DNA from: an uncultured Mucilaginibacter sp.
Lineage (GTDB): Bacteria; Bacteroidota; Bacteroidia; Sphingobacteriales; Sphingobacteriaceae
Assembly: GCA_903885865.1 (NCBI GenBank)
Contig: CAISKH010000264.1
Location: 1-28,585 of the forward strand
DNA: 28,585 nt
Reading direction: 5' to 3'
Part shown: positions 19,805 to 28,582 of the stretch, one piece after another
Layout: each line of letters starts with the position of its first letter
Numbering within the stretch: the stretch's first letter is position 1
Notes under the pieces: model-generated
What the model was told of the DNA's origin: nothing
The model's input: only the letters and a program-made list of their open reading frames with translations
Databases searched by the model: none
Translations under genes and position numbers: made by a program

Positions 19805-20440
19805 ATGAGTTGGTTAAGCGACTTTTTCAAAGGGGGTAAGAATCCCGCAGATGCTGCGATGCCTTACCTTGATAAAATTCCAGGGATAGAACACCAGGCT
19901 TACGATCCTTATATTCAGCACGGGAATGAAGCCTATAACACCCTAAACCCTCAAATTACCCAAATGGGAAGTGACCCCGCGGCATTTTTTGAAAAATTAA
20001 TGGGTAGCTATACGCCATCGCGCTCGTATCAATTAAAAAACGATGAAATGCGAAGAGCCGCGGGTAACACGGCTGCCGCTGGTGGTATGCGTGGCAGCTT
20101 AAATGACATCACCAACGAAGCGCGTATCTCCGATACATTGATGGGCGATGATATGCAGCAATGGCTTAACAATGTGCTTGGCATTCAAAAGGAAGGATTA
20201 AGCGGTCTTACGCATCAATTTGATACTGGCTTTGATGCCACCAAAGGATTAACCGGTGACTTATCTAATGTACTTGGCACGCAAGCGGGTTTGGCATTCC
20301 AAGGACAAGCCAATCAAAATAAGAGTCTGAGCGATCTATTATCTGGTCTTCTAAAAGGCGTTGGCACAGTTGGCGGTTGGGATTTGCCAGGTGCAAATGC
20401 TGGCACTCTCGGCAGCAATTTTATCAATCGATTCATTTGA
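19805..20440 (+). CDS. Probable ejection protein (P22 gp7 position)
   Basis: 211 residues, starting MSWLSDFFKGGKNPADAAMP. It contains YDPYIQHGNEAYNTLNPQIT, AAAGGMRGSLNDITNEARIS and a glycine-rich C-terminus, features of phage DNA-transfer or internal virion proteins. P22 gp7 is 229 residues. With the next two genes it would form the set released into the host at infection (gp7-gp20-gp16 in P22). Called from size, order and composition. Confidence 0.6.
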   Translation: MSWLSDFFKGGKNPADAAMPYLDKIPGIEHQAYDPYIQHGNEAYNTLNPQITQMGSDPAAFFEKLMGSYTPSRSYQLKNDEMRRAAGNTAAAGGMRGSLNDITNEARISDTLMGDDMQQWLNNVLGIQKEGLSGLTHQFDTGFDATKGLTGDLSNVLGTQAGLAFQGQANQNKSLSDLLSGLLKGVGTVGGWDLPGANAGTLGSNFINRFI

Positions 20441-20450
20441 GGGGTAAATT

Positions 20451-21578
20451 ATGCCATTTCAACCGATTAATTTTGCCAATATAGAACCACAGGGAAATCC
20501 TTTTTTTAAGGATTTTGTTGAAAATCTGGCAACTGGCTATAAAGCTGGTCAATTACCTGCGGAATTAGCGCGACAAAAGCAAAAAGAAGAATTGGCCAAT
20601 CAGTTACAAAAATATTTGGTAGAAGAGCAGCCTCAAAAATTTAGCGAAGAATCTCAACAAAGACAACTAAAAAATGTCTTTCAAAGTTTGTTAAATCAAG
20701 AACAACCACAAAAATTTGGTTCTGAGATGTCAAGTGCAGCCATAGAGCGCGCCTTACATCAAGCCAATACTAATAGATTAAATACAATGACTCCGCTTGA
20801 TGCGATGAAACAAAGCCTTGAAAATCAATGGTATCCTAAACTTTCACAATCAAAAATTGATGAGGCACAAGCATTATCGGACTATCGTAAAACGGGGGGT
20901 TCAGGTTTAGGAACAGGCGGCAAAGAGGAATATTTTTTCCAAAATCTGACCGCTAAAAGTAATCCTAACTTAAAACCCGAACAAATATTTGAGGCTTCTA
21001 ATGCAGTACGTGAAGGAAAAACCACATTGCCAGATGGAACGCCAATTAATGTAACGCCGGCTATGGTGTCTTCACTAGATAGAATTAGTAAATATGGAAC
21101 TACCGCTGACCTTATTTCAAATATGGTAAGAGGCAAACAAGCTGACAAGGAAATAGGCGTTTTAAATAAATACATCGGCGAAGCGATTGCGCCTTATGGC
21201 GATACGATTGCAGGGCGTAGTCCTAAGCAAATTATGGATACTTTCTCTAGTAAAAAGGAAGATCAAATTAATTTAGGCAGATTAGCGGCAGCCCAACAAT
21301 TACAAACGGATGCGGCGGCTAATCAAAATATCATCAATAGCGGTCGACCTACCGCCAGTATTACACGTGAAATATTACGTGATAGTGAGACTAAAATTAA
21401 AACTAGCTGGCCTCGTATGTCGAATTTAGCGCGCCAAGAATCCCTGCGATATCTCAAAGAAGCCTTGGACGCAACTTTAAAAGCAAAACAATCGGTTGGA
21501 ATAGGCGCATCAAATGCTAATCAATCACAAACACCTGTAAGGAAAAAATATAATCCTGCAACGGGAGATTTTGAGTAA
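20451..21578 (+). CDS. Probable ejection protein (P22 gp20 position)
   Basis: 375 residues, helical. It has a glutamine-rich coiled coil at about 45-110 (RQKQKEELANQLQKYLVEE) with a repeated EEQPQKF / QEQPQKF element, then a charged helical remainder. P22 gp20 is larger (471). The ribosome binding site GAGGGG sits in a loop closed by ATTT/AAAT (20435-20449). The stop codon shares one base with the next start. The role in genome ejection is inferred from position. Confidence 0.55.
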   Translation: MPFQPINFANIEPQGNPFFKDFVENLATGYKAGQLPAELARQKQKEELANQLQKYLVEEQPQKFSEESQQRQLKNVFQSLLNQEQPQKFGSEMSSAAIERALHQANTNRLNTMTPLDAMKQSLENQWYPKLSQSKIDEAQALSDYRKTGGSGLGTGGKEEYFFQNLTAKSNPNLKPEQIFEASNAVREGKTTLPDGTPINVTPAMVSSLDRISKYGTTADLISNMVRGKQADKEIGVLNKYIGEAIAPYGDTIAGRSPKQIMDTFSSKKEDQINLGRLAAAQQLQTDAAANQNIINSGRPTASITREILRDSETKIKTSWPRMSNLARQESLRYLKEALDATLKAKQSVGIGASNANQSQTPVRKKYNPATGDFE

Positions 21579-23395
21579 TGATTATCGAACTTCCCAATAA
21601 ACACGAGCTTGAGTTTCCTGATGATACGCCGCCAGAGGTTATGCGAAACGCTATACATAAGCATTACCCAGAATATGCTGCTATGTATAAAGGAAACCCT
21701 ACACCTGAAAGTAAGGGAAACCCTACAGAAAATCAGGAAGATAGAGACGCTATATTGCGTTACGGCATCAAAGACCCATTAGCAGGATTAGCACAATTAG
21801 GTCATGGACTCCTTAACGCGCCTCATAATATTGCTGCTTTGTTTAGTGAAAAGTTAGCTAGCCATATACCAAAACAAGACGAGTTCAATTATTCCGAGGC
21901 TTTAGGGATACCCGAAGACCAAAAAAACTTAGCCGATAAATTGATACAATTTGCGCCAGAATTAGGTGTCTCATTAGGATTGCCCGCTACTCGGCTTGGA
22001 AAACTCGGTGAAGTAATAGATAAATTGCCAGGTTGGGGTAAATATTTAAAAGCAGGACTTGGAAATGCAATTTCTCAAGGTGGTTTTGCTGCTACGCAAT
22101 CGCCAGAGCCAGGGAAAGCGGCATTGGAAGCGGGCGCAATCACCGCGCCATTCTCGGCATTATCGAAAGCCGTCGAATCAGGAAATCCAACGGTTCGTAA
22201 TGTGGGTCGCGTTTTAGGTGGATTAGGCGCAGGTGGATTAGGGTATTATGGCGCAAAATCCGTTGGTGCGCCTGAACCTGCGGCTGATTTGTCGGCTATT
22301 TTATTAGGTGCATTAGGCGGACGCGGTGGAAATTTAGACAGACGCGTTAGAGAAGATATGCTCAAAGGGGTTAAAGGTACAGACTATCAAGATGTCTTAA
22401 ATGCGGGTGAACGATTAGGCGTACACGTACGACCCTCTGAGGCTTCAGGTAATCCCTATGCCGCTGGTATGGAGGCAGCCGTTGGGAAAAGTCCACAAGG
22501 TTCTCAAAAACTCTATGAATCAGGACAAAAACGCTCTGCTTCCGAAGAAAAATCTATTGAAGATTTATTTGGCAATATTTTTCCAAAAAAATTAGAAGAA
22601 CAAAAAAATGCGCTTTATAAAATGGCAGACGCAACACAAATTCCCCAATCTACCTTAGATCAATTTAAAGATAATGAAATATTTAAAGATGCTTTAAAAG
22701 ATGTTAAATCTGAGTCTGCGTATAGGGAAAAGCTTAAAGGCGTTCCTGAAAATAGCGTTGAATATCTTAATCAAATCAAAGAAGCGATGGACGATATGAT
22801 TGAAAAAGCACCAAAGAAACAAGGCAGAATCATTAGAGATACTAAAAATAGTCTGATTTCTGAATTAGATAAAGTTTCACCTGAATATAAAGAAGCTCGC
22901 CAATTGGCAGAACGTGGCATTGTGCGTAGGGAAATTGAGGATTTATTTAATAAAAAAGATGAAACGGGAACAAATCTTTTTAAGTCTCTTTTATCTAATA
23001 AAAGAGACTATAGCGATCTTCAAAAGAAATTTAAGCGGTTAGAAGAAATGGCAACCACCCCTGAACAAGTTGAAAGTATGAAGAACGCCCAACAACAGTT
23101 AGAAGATATGAAATTAGTATTTGGGCGATTAATCCCTACGCCAACGGCGAGAACCGCCGCCGCATTGGGTCGTCAAAACGCTGCCCAAGAAGGAAATTTA
23201 ACTGGAACGGCTAAGCAATATTTACACAAATTACTTCATAGCGATAAATACGATGTAGCGGCAGTACGATTGATTACAAATCCAAAATGGGCAGATGAAT
23301 TAGATAAATTAGGTGAAATAACACAGAAAGATAAATTGATTGCGGCTTTTCATAACCTACTTGGAAAAGCCGGTGCGCAGGCAATTGCGCAATAA
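21578..23395 (+). CDS. Probable ejection protein (P22 gp16 position)
   Basis: 605 residues, almost the 609 of P22 gp16. The N-terminus IIELPNKHELEFPDDTPPEV with RNAIHKHYPEY is a motif found at the start of many phage injection proteins. A glycine/alanine-rich middle (about 190-250, GRVLGGLGAGGLGYYGAKSV) could insert in membranes, and the C-terminal half is charged and helical (DDMIEKAPKKQGRIIRDTKN). No muramidase motif was seen. It would help carry DNA through the inner membrane. Confidence 0.65.
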   Translation: MIIELPNKHELEFPDDTPPEVMRNAIHKHYPEYAAMYKGNPTPESKGNPTENQEDRDAILRYGIKDPLAGLAQLGHGLLNAPHNIAALFSEKLASHIPKQDEFNYSEALGIPEDQKNLADKLIQFAPELGVSLGLPATRLGKLGEVIDKLPGWGKYLKAGLGNAISQGGFAATQSPEPGKAALEAGAITAPFSALSKAVESGNPTVRNVGRVLGGLGAGGLGYYGAKSVGAPEPAADLSAILLGALGGRGGNLDRRVREDMLKGVKGTDYQDVLNAGERLGVHVRPSEASGNPYAAGMEAAVGKSPQGSQKLYESGQKRSASEEKSIEDLFGNIFPKKLEEQKNALYKMADATQIPQSTLDQFKDNEIFKDALKDVKSESAYREKLKGVPENSVEYLNQIKEAMDDMIEKAPKKQGRIIRDTKNSLISELDKVSPEYKEARQLAERGIVRREIEDLFNKKDETGTNLFKSLLSNKRDYSDLQKKFKRLEEMATTPEQVESMKNAQQQLEDMKLVFGRLIPTPTARTAAALGRQNAAQEGNLTGTAKQYLHKLLHSDKYDVAAVRLITNPKWADELDKLGEITQKDKLIAAFHNLLGKAGAQAIAQ

Positions 23396-23504
23396 TTTAC
23401 CAAGCTAAGAGCCTACCATATAGGTAAATACAAACAAATAATAAAATCATAAGCATAAATTTCCCCATTAAAAACAATTTAATGATAGGATAAATAGACG
23501 AAAT

Positions 23505-23518
23505 TATCAAGGATGATA
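23505..23518 (+). promoter_or_regulatory. Hairpin displaying the ribosome binding site (first fibre gene)
   Basis: TATCA (23505-23509) pairs perfectly with TGATA (23514-23518) around AGGA, the ribosome binding site of the ATG at 23523; a U-G pair extends it. The 127-base gap before this gene also has TTTACC/GGTAAA near 23398-23433. Confidence 0.55.
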
Positions 23519-23522
23519 GACC

Positions 23523-25715
23523 ATGGCACTCAATGAACAATATTTTGTAACCTCTGACTTAGAGGCTTATTTTGTCGATAAAGACAGTGGTTTGCCTTTA
23601 GCGGACGGTACTTTAACCTTTTATCGCGATGTTGCCAGAAATACGCCAAAGACGGTTTATCAGTTAATTGGCGCACCGCCGACTTATAGTTTCACCGCGT
23701 TGCCCAATCCTGTGCCTTTAAGTTCTGTTGGTACTCCGCAAGATGCTGGCGGCGATAACGTCGTCATCTATTATTTCCCTTATGATGCGGACGGAAACCT
23801 TGATCTTTACTATGTAGTTTGTCGTGATAGTAACGGCGTAGAGCAGTTTTCAAGGGAAGCTTGGCCCAATGTCACAGCGGCTAATAACCCAACCACCAAT
23901 GGATTTGGCATTCAAAATCAGCTATCCAACCCACAATTTACTCAAGTTTTCATTAATGAAGGTCAAGCAACTGTCTATATCGCTAGTGCCGCAACCAATC
24001 AAGTCTTTAAATTTGCACCCAATTGGGATTTTGTCATCAGCGGCACAGGAACGGTTACCGTTGAAAGAATTGCAATATCGGGTATCGATAATGTGGCAAC
24101 GAGTCCCCCTTATGTATTGGATATTAGTGTTTCATTGGGCATTACGAGTTGTTACTTAAGGCAACGCCTATATCTAAACTCTGGTCTATGGGCAAGTACA
24201 GCGAATCAATCCATCTTCTTAACTGGCACATTGATTGCTAGAAATGAGCTAGCCGGCAGCAGCGGTATTGAAATGTTCTATGTAGAATCTATCGGTGGTT
24301 CACCTATTCCTATCGTCGATGCCGCTTTTGATAACTCAGGTTATCATGTACTTACTGGAATCACTGCCGCTCCAATCCCATTATCAACAGATACAAATAC
24401 TGACTATGCAGGTTATGTGGATATCTACTTATCATTTCTGATTGGATCAGATGTGAGGATAAGTAGTATTCAGGTCATACCTACATTGAGTCAAGCTACG
24501 CTTGAATACGATCTGAATGCCTCAAATCGCGAACAAGCCTTGATGGGTGACTATTATATACCGCGCTTAAATAGTCGACCGGCGGCAAGCCTTTTAACGG
24601 CATGGGATTTTCCGTTAAATCCTTTTCAATTTGCAATTTCTGGAAATATTACGAATACAGCAGCTTATATTGTTGATCAAACAATTGCTTTTTGTGGTGT
24701 CAGTGGAACGGTAGCATTTGCCAGAGATTCAGTTACCAATGGTTTAGCTTTAACAACAGCCGGCACAAATGATTCTTTTTATTTGATGCAATACTTATCA
24801 GGAAATGATGCCAAGAAAATATTGGGTACGCCTTTATCAGTCAACGTGTTTGGGTATGTCACAAGCGTATCGGATGCGGTCACCCTACGTGTTTATCTGT
24901 TTAGGGCAGATTCAGGTTCAAGTATCCCCACATTGCCAACATCCATAGGAACGGTAGCAACCAGTGGTGTATTTACCGTATCAGCGGCAGGATGGACAGA
25001 AATACCTCGAAGTGGACTTGATACCGCAACGGCTACATTGCCAGCCATCACGACAGATGATGAAATTAACAATGTTAATAATGATATGGCATTTACGGGG
25101 TGGGAGCTAACCGACAGCACCCAAATTAGTGATACGGATAAATTCGCGATGGTCGTTACGTTTGGTTATGTGGATGCTTCCACCGCAATTACGGTTAACT
25201 CCATATCATTAATACCCAGCGATATTCCCGCAAGACCAGCACCCCAAACGTTTAGTGACGTGATTAGAGAATGCGAATACTATTATGAGAAAAGTTACGA
25301 TCAAGGCACTTATGCGGGCAACGCTTCAACGAATGGCGCAATTGTATGCGAACAGTATGCGTTTGTAAGTACGCTTGGAACAGCCTCAATTGCCTTCCCA
25401 AGATTTTTAGAGGTTAGATATTCATCTATAAAACGGCTAGCCACTACACCTTCTATTTATTCTCCTACGACGGGGGCGGTTGGAAATGTGGTTGTATTGT
25501 TGTATCAAGGTGCTAATACGATCAGTACTGCCGATACTGCAATTGCCGGAAATTGGACATTAACGGATAGCGGACAAACCGGTTTTACCCTGCAACCCGT
25601 CAATAGAAATGCAATCACTGGATCAATTGCTGTACCCGCTGGTTCAACGCATGCAGCGGGAGAAGCCATTGCATTATTTCATTTCGTAGCGGATGCCCGA
25701 TTGGGAATTGTTTAA
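23523..25715 (+). CDS. Large tail-fibre or adhesin-like virion protein
   Basis: 730 residues. The N-terminal 130 residues (MALNEQYFVTSDLEAYFVDK, then PLADGTLTFYRD, then VVIYYFPYDADGNLDLYYVV) are a conserved anchor found in fibre or appendage proteins of many podoviruses. The rest consists of beta-rich, Thr/Ser-rich repeats like carbohydrate-binding domains, with a C-terminal segment (DVIRECEYYYEKSYDQGTYA) also seen in phage adhesins. It is probably the main attachment appendage, bound to the tail by its N-terminus. No tailspike enzyme motif was recognised. Confidence 0.75.
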   Translation: MALNEQYFVTSDLEAYFVDKDSGLPLADGTLTFYRDVARNTPKTVYQLIGAPPTYSFTALPNPVPLSSVGTPQDAGGDNVVIYYFPYDADGNLDLYYVVCRDSNGVEQFSREAWPNVTAANNPTTNGFGIQNQLSNPQFTQVFINEGQATVYIASAATNQVFKFAPNWDFVISGTGTVTVERIAISGIDNVATSPPYVLDISVSLGITSCYLRQRLYLNSGLWASTANQSIFLTGTLIARNELAGSSGIEMFYVESIGGSPIPIVDAAFDNSGYHVLTGITAAPIPLSTDTNTDYAGYVDIYLSFLIGSDVRISSIQVIPTLSQATLEYDLNASNREQALMGDYYIPRLNSRPAASLLTAWDFPLNPFQFAISGNITNTAAYIVDQTIAFCGVSGTVAFARDSVTNGLALTTAGTNDSFYLMQYLSGNDAKKILGTPLSVNVFGYVTSVSDAVTLRVYLFRADSGSSIPTLPTSIGTVATSGVFTVSAAGWTEIPRSGLDTATATLPAITTDDEINNVNNDMAFTGWELTDSTQISDTDKFAMVVTFGYVDASTAITVNSISLIPSDIPARPAPQTFSDVIRECEYYYEKSYDQGTYAGNASTNGAIVCEQYAFVSTLGTASIAFPRFLEVRYSSIKRLATTPSIYSPTTGAVGNVVVLLYQGANTISTADTAIAGNWTLTDSGQTGFTLQPVNRNAITGSIAVPAGSTHAAGEAIALFHFVADARLGIV

Positions 25716-25719
25716 CATT

Positions 25720-25737
25720 TAATAAAAGGATTTATTA
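25720..25737 (+). promoter_or_regulatory. 7-bp hairpin displaying the ribosome binding site
   Basis: TAATAAA (25720-25726) pairs perfectly with TTTATTA (25731-25737) around AGGA, the ribosome binding site; the A of the ATG closes the stem. All stem pairs are A-T, so it is weak without a bound protein. Confidence 0.5.
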
Positions 25738-26093
25738 TGTCACTTACGCCTTATACCTCACAACAGCCCGTCGATGATTTTGGATTACGTTCCAGTGATT
25801 TAATGTATAGTGCGGCACTTGCTGCCACTACGGATACCACTTTAACCATTCCTGGCAAAGCACCTCGTTATAAAGCAGTCATAAAAGTTGATGCAAATTT
25901 AGTCTGGGTTGCTTTAAATGCAACTGCGGCAGTTCCGGCTGGCACTAGTTTTGCAGCAACAACGTCTGAATTGGTATCAGATAATCAGACATTATGCAGA
26001 GAAGTTAAAGCCGGAGATGTATTACACTTTTATACTGCAACAGCCACCACGAATGTGAGTGTTGTGCTTTATACAGTAGGCACTAATAATTAA
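25737..26093 (+). CDS. Small structural protein of the fibre region
   Basis: 118 residues, starting MSLTPYTSQQPVDDFGLRSS; beta-rich, with TIPGKAPRYKAVIKVDANLVW and VLHFYTATATTNVSVVLYTV. It resembles small single-domain proteins found next to phage fibres (trimerisation, capping or decoration). No enzymatic residues. Its position between two fibre genes suggests an accessory fibre component. Confidence 0.6.
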   Translation: MSLTPYTSQQPVDDFGLRSSDLMYSAALAATTDTTLTIPGKAPRYKAVIKVDANLVWVALNATAAVPAGTSFAATTSELVSDNQTLCREVKAGDVLHFYTATATTNVSVVLYTVGTNN

Positions 26094-26102
26094 ATTATTA
26101 GC

Positions 26103-26135
26103 GTTATAGGATAACTAGGGAGCCATCGGATGGCT
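26103..26135 (+). promoter_or_regulatory. Two leader hairpins, one over the start codon
   Basis: GTTA/TAAC (26103-26106 and 26112-26115) enclose TAGGA. Then AGCCAT (26121-26126) pairs with ATGGCT (26130-26135), which includes the start codon of the fibre gene at 26130 and part of its AGGGAG binding site. This should dampen initiation. Confidence 0.45.
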
Positions 26136-26912
26136 GAAATAAAGTTTTCTCAATTCACAAGTGGCGGCGAAATGATGGTCGGGGATATCCCTGTCGGTCT
26201 TCGCCCTTCAAGTCCTACTGAAAATTTTAAATTTGATTTTCCAGGCACAGGCATTAAAGACAGTAGCGGAAACTATCTGTTTGAATATGCCAGTCCAGGT
26301 GCATTAGCCGTCAATCATTTAAAATTGGTCAGTTCATTAACCAACACGTCTGTCATATTAACTACCGCTGGTACTGATACCAACATTGGCATTTCTATAG
26401 AACCGCTAGGTACAGGATATGTCTATTTGTCGGGCTTGAGATTTCCCAATTCAGATGGTGCAGCCAATACCTTAATGTATACCAATGGCAGCGGCGATTT
26501 GGGATTTTCAACACTTATCGCAGGTACAAATATTTCAATTGCCAATATAGGAACATCCATTACGATTTCAGGGATGGGATTTGCTGGTTTCACGTGGAAT
26601 ATGGTTACCGGCACATCTCAAAATATGGTCTCTCATAATGGTTATATTGCCAATAATGCTGGGCTGGTTACGCTGAATTTACCCGCAACAAGTGCCGTAG
26701 GCGATGAAATTGATGTCATCGGAAAAGGTGCGGGTGGTTGGTTGATTCAATGTGGTGGGGGACAAACGATTGTTCTAGGCGCAGACACAACCAGTTCAGG
26801 TGGATCATTGTCTTCAACAAATGCAAAAGATGCACTTTACATCATTTGTACAGTTGCAAATACGGAGTGGCAAGTAGGCTCTGCGCCACAAGGAAATATT
26901 ACAGTTGCATAA
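26130..26912 (+). CDS. Tail-fibre module A
   Basis: 260 residues. The N-terminus MAEIKFSQFTSGGEMMVGDI with VGLRPSSPTENFKFDFPGTG is a common fibre-joining domain. Then come LPNSDGAANTLMYTNGSGDL-like repeats and a C-terminal domain of about 100 residues (VTGTSQNMVSHNGYIANNAG to SAPQGNITVA) shared with the next gene. Probably part of a branched or multi-component receptor-binding fibre. Confidence 0.7.
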   Translation: MAEIKFSQFTSGGEMMVGDIPVGLRPSSPTENFKFDFPGTGIKDSSGNYLFEYASPGALAVNHLKLVSSLTNTSVILTTAGTDTNIGISIEPLGTGYVYLSGLRFPNSDGAANTLMYTNGSGDLGFSTLIAGTNISIANIGTSITISGMGFAGFTWNMVTGTSQNMVSHNGYIANNAGLVTLNLPATSAVGDEIDVIGKGAGGWLIQCGGGQTIVLGADTTSSGGSLSSTNAKDALYIICTVANTEWQVGSAPQGNITVA

Positions 26913-26924
26913 CATAGGGATATG
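26913..26924 (+). promoter_or_regulatory. Small hairpin displaying GGGA before fibre module B
   Basis: CATA (26913-26916) pairs with TATG (26921-26924) around GGGA, the ribosome binding site of the ATG at 26929. The stem is only four pairs; it is noted because it repeats the pattern seen in neighbouring leaders. Confidence 0.4.
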
Positions 26925-26928
26925 AAAA

Positions 26929-27645
26929 ATGGCTACAAATAATTCAGTCAATACAAGCTTAAGTGGACAAACAGGAACGGGTAATTTTGTTGGTTCAACA
27001 TCACCAACACTCGTGACGCCAGCTTTGGGAACTCCCAGCAGTGGTACATTAACCAGTTGTACAGGATTGCCAATCAGTACGGGTGTATCAGGACTGGGTA
27101 CAGGCGTTGCTACATTTCTTGCTTTAAATCCAACAAATTCTTCGAGCATTGTTGTTAGTTCAGCGGGGGTTGTTTCTTATGCTGCCATGACCAATGGTCA
27201 ATTGATTATTGGTAACACAGCCGGCACGCCAACTGCTGCAACGCTAACGGCGGGTGCTGGTATATCAATTGCCAATTCAACTGGTTCAATTACGATTACT
27301 GCAACAGGTGTCGCAAATAGCTGGACTGTCGTGACTGGAACAACGCAAGCAATGGCGATTAACTCAGGTTATATCAGCAATAATGCTGGTCTTGTTACCT
27401 TAACACTTCCAACAACTGCCGCTGTTGGATCAATTATTGATATGCAAGGATTAGGTGCTGGCGGATGGCAAATTGCTCAAAATGCCTCACAATTAATTCA
27501 TATTGGATCAGCGGTTACCACAACAGGCACAGGCGGTTATTTAGCATCTACGAATGCTTTTGATTCATTAAGTCTTTTGTGTGTTGTAGCAAATACGACA
27601 TGGACTGTACTTGGTGGACCTCAAGGTAACATTACTTATAACTAG
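26929..27645 (+). CDS. Tail-fibre module B
   Basis: 238 residues. The N-terminal half (SLSGQTGTGNFVG, then SPTLVTPALGTPSSGTLTSC) is shared with the following gene, and the C-terminal half (VTGTTQAMAINSGYISNNAG to GGPQGNITYN) with the preceding one. It is therefore a hybrid of its two neighbours. The PTLVTPALGTP repeat is a hallmark of many phage fibres. A role in host binding is likely. Confidence 0.72.
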   Translation: MATNNSVNTSLSGQTGTGNFVGSTSPTLVTPALGTPSSGTLTSCTGLPISTGVSGLGTGVATFLALNPTNSSSIVVSSAGVVSYAAMTNGQLIIGNTAGTPTAATLTAGAGISIANSTGSITITATGVANSWTVVTGTTQAMAINSGYISNNAGLVTLTLPTTAAVGSIIDMQGLGAGGWQIAQNASQLIHIGSAVTTTGTGGYLASTNAFDSLSLLCVVANTTWTVLGGPQGNITYN

Positions 27646-27658
27646 GATGGTTTGAGCT

Positions 27659-28543
27659 ATGACAACGAAATCATCAGATAACACGACGCTTTCTGGGCAA
27701 ACAGGTACAGGTAACTATGTTGGTGCTACTTCTCCAACATTGGTTACACCCGCTCTTGGAACACCAGCAAGTGGCACATTGACCAGTTGCACGGGTTTGC
27801 CTTTAAGTACGGGTGTTACTGGAAATCTTCCCGTTACAAATTTAAATAGCGGCACAAGTGCATCCAGTTCTACCTTTTGGCGTGGAGACGGTACGTGGGC
27901 TGCCGCGGGTGGTGTAGGTCGTGTCATTAATATTCAAACATTTACCGCCAATGGAACGTATACACCAACCGCTGGTATGACAAACTGTTTTATACAATGT
28001 ATAGCGGGCGGCGGCGCAGGGGGCGGCAGTGCTGCAAGTGCTTACAATGCTGGTGGTGGCGGTGGTGCGGGTAGTTATTCACAATCTTATGTTGCAGCAG
28101 CGACCATTGGGGCAAGTCAAACCGTTACAATTGGGGCAGGTGGTACTGGCGGTTCTAATGCAAACGGCAATAACGGAAATGATACATCGGTGGGGAGTAT
28201 TGTTATTGCAAAAGCTGGCTCAGGCGCACTAAAAGGGGTTTCGCTTAGTGCAGTAGCCGGTGCGGCAGGTGGTGTAGCAGGTACAGGAGATTTAACGCTT
28301 ACAGGCGGTGCAGGCGGTAATGGTATTGCATTGGCAGCAGGTACTAGCTCGGGAATTGGCGGTAATAGTTATTTTGGATGTGGAGCAGCTGCCGTAACCA
28401 CCGTAACTACTAATGCAAATGGAAATAATGCAGCCGCAAATACTGGTGCTGGTGGTTCTGGTTCAGTGAGCGCAACTACAGGTGCTGCTGGTACTGGCGG
28501 AAACGGTGGCTCTGGTGTCGTCATTATTTGGGAATTTAGCTAA
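27659..28543 (+). CDS. Tail-fibre tip, glycine-rich receptor-binding protein
   Basis: 294 residues. The first 60 residues are the PTLVTPALGTPASGTLTSCT module shared with the previous gene. A short linker (TFWRGDGTWAAAGG) leads to a glycine-rich domain (about 115-290: GGGAGGGSAASAYNAGGGGG, GAGGTGGSNANGNNGND, TGGNGGSGVVIIWEFS). This pattern is that of polyglycine-helix tip domains such as gp38 of T-even-like phages, in which variable loops between glycine tracts decide host range. It is probably the protein that touches the bacterial surface. Confidence 0.75.
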   Translation: MTTKSSDNTTLSGQTGTGNYVGATSPTLVTPALGTPASGTLTSCTGLPLSTGVTGNLPVTNLNSGTSASSSTFWRGDGTWAAAGGVGRVINIQTFTANGTYTPTAGMTNCFIQCIAGGGAGGGSAASAYNAGGGGGAGSYSQSYVAAATIGASQTVTIGAGGTGGSNANGNNGNDTSVGSIVIAKAGSGALKGVSLSAVAGAAGGVAGTGDLTLTGGAGGNGIALAAGTSSGIGGNSYFGCGAAAVTTVTTNANGNNAAANTGAGGSGSVSATTGAAGTGGNGGSGVVIIWEFS

Positions 28544-28563
28544 AAAATTAATTAATTAACAAA

Positions 28564-28579
28564 CTACAAAGGAGTGTAG
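28564..28579 (+). promoter_or_regulatory. Hairpin displaying the ribosome binding site of the gene at the right edge
   Basis: CTACA (28564-28568) pairs perfectly with TGTAG (28575-28579) around AAGGAG. UACAAAGGAGUGUA is nearly identical to the response regulator leader (UACAAGAGGAGUGUA) although the genes are 24 kb apart and on opposite strands. Confidence 0.65.
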
Positions 28580-28582
28580 AAA

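Noticed and set aside
23523..28543. Diversity-generating retroelement acting on the fibre genes
   Set aside because: No reverse transcriptase and no template/variable repeat pair with A-specific differences; the similarity between fibre genes is ordinary divergence.
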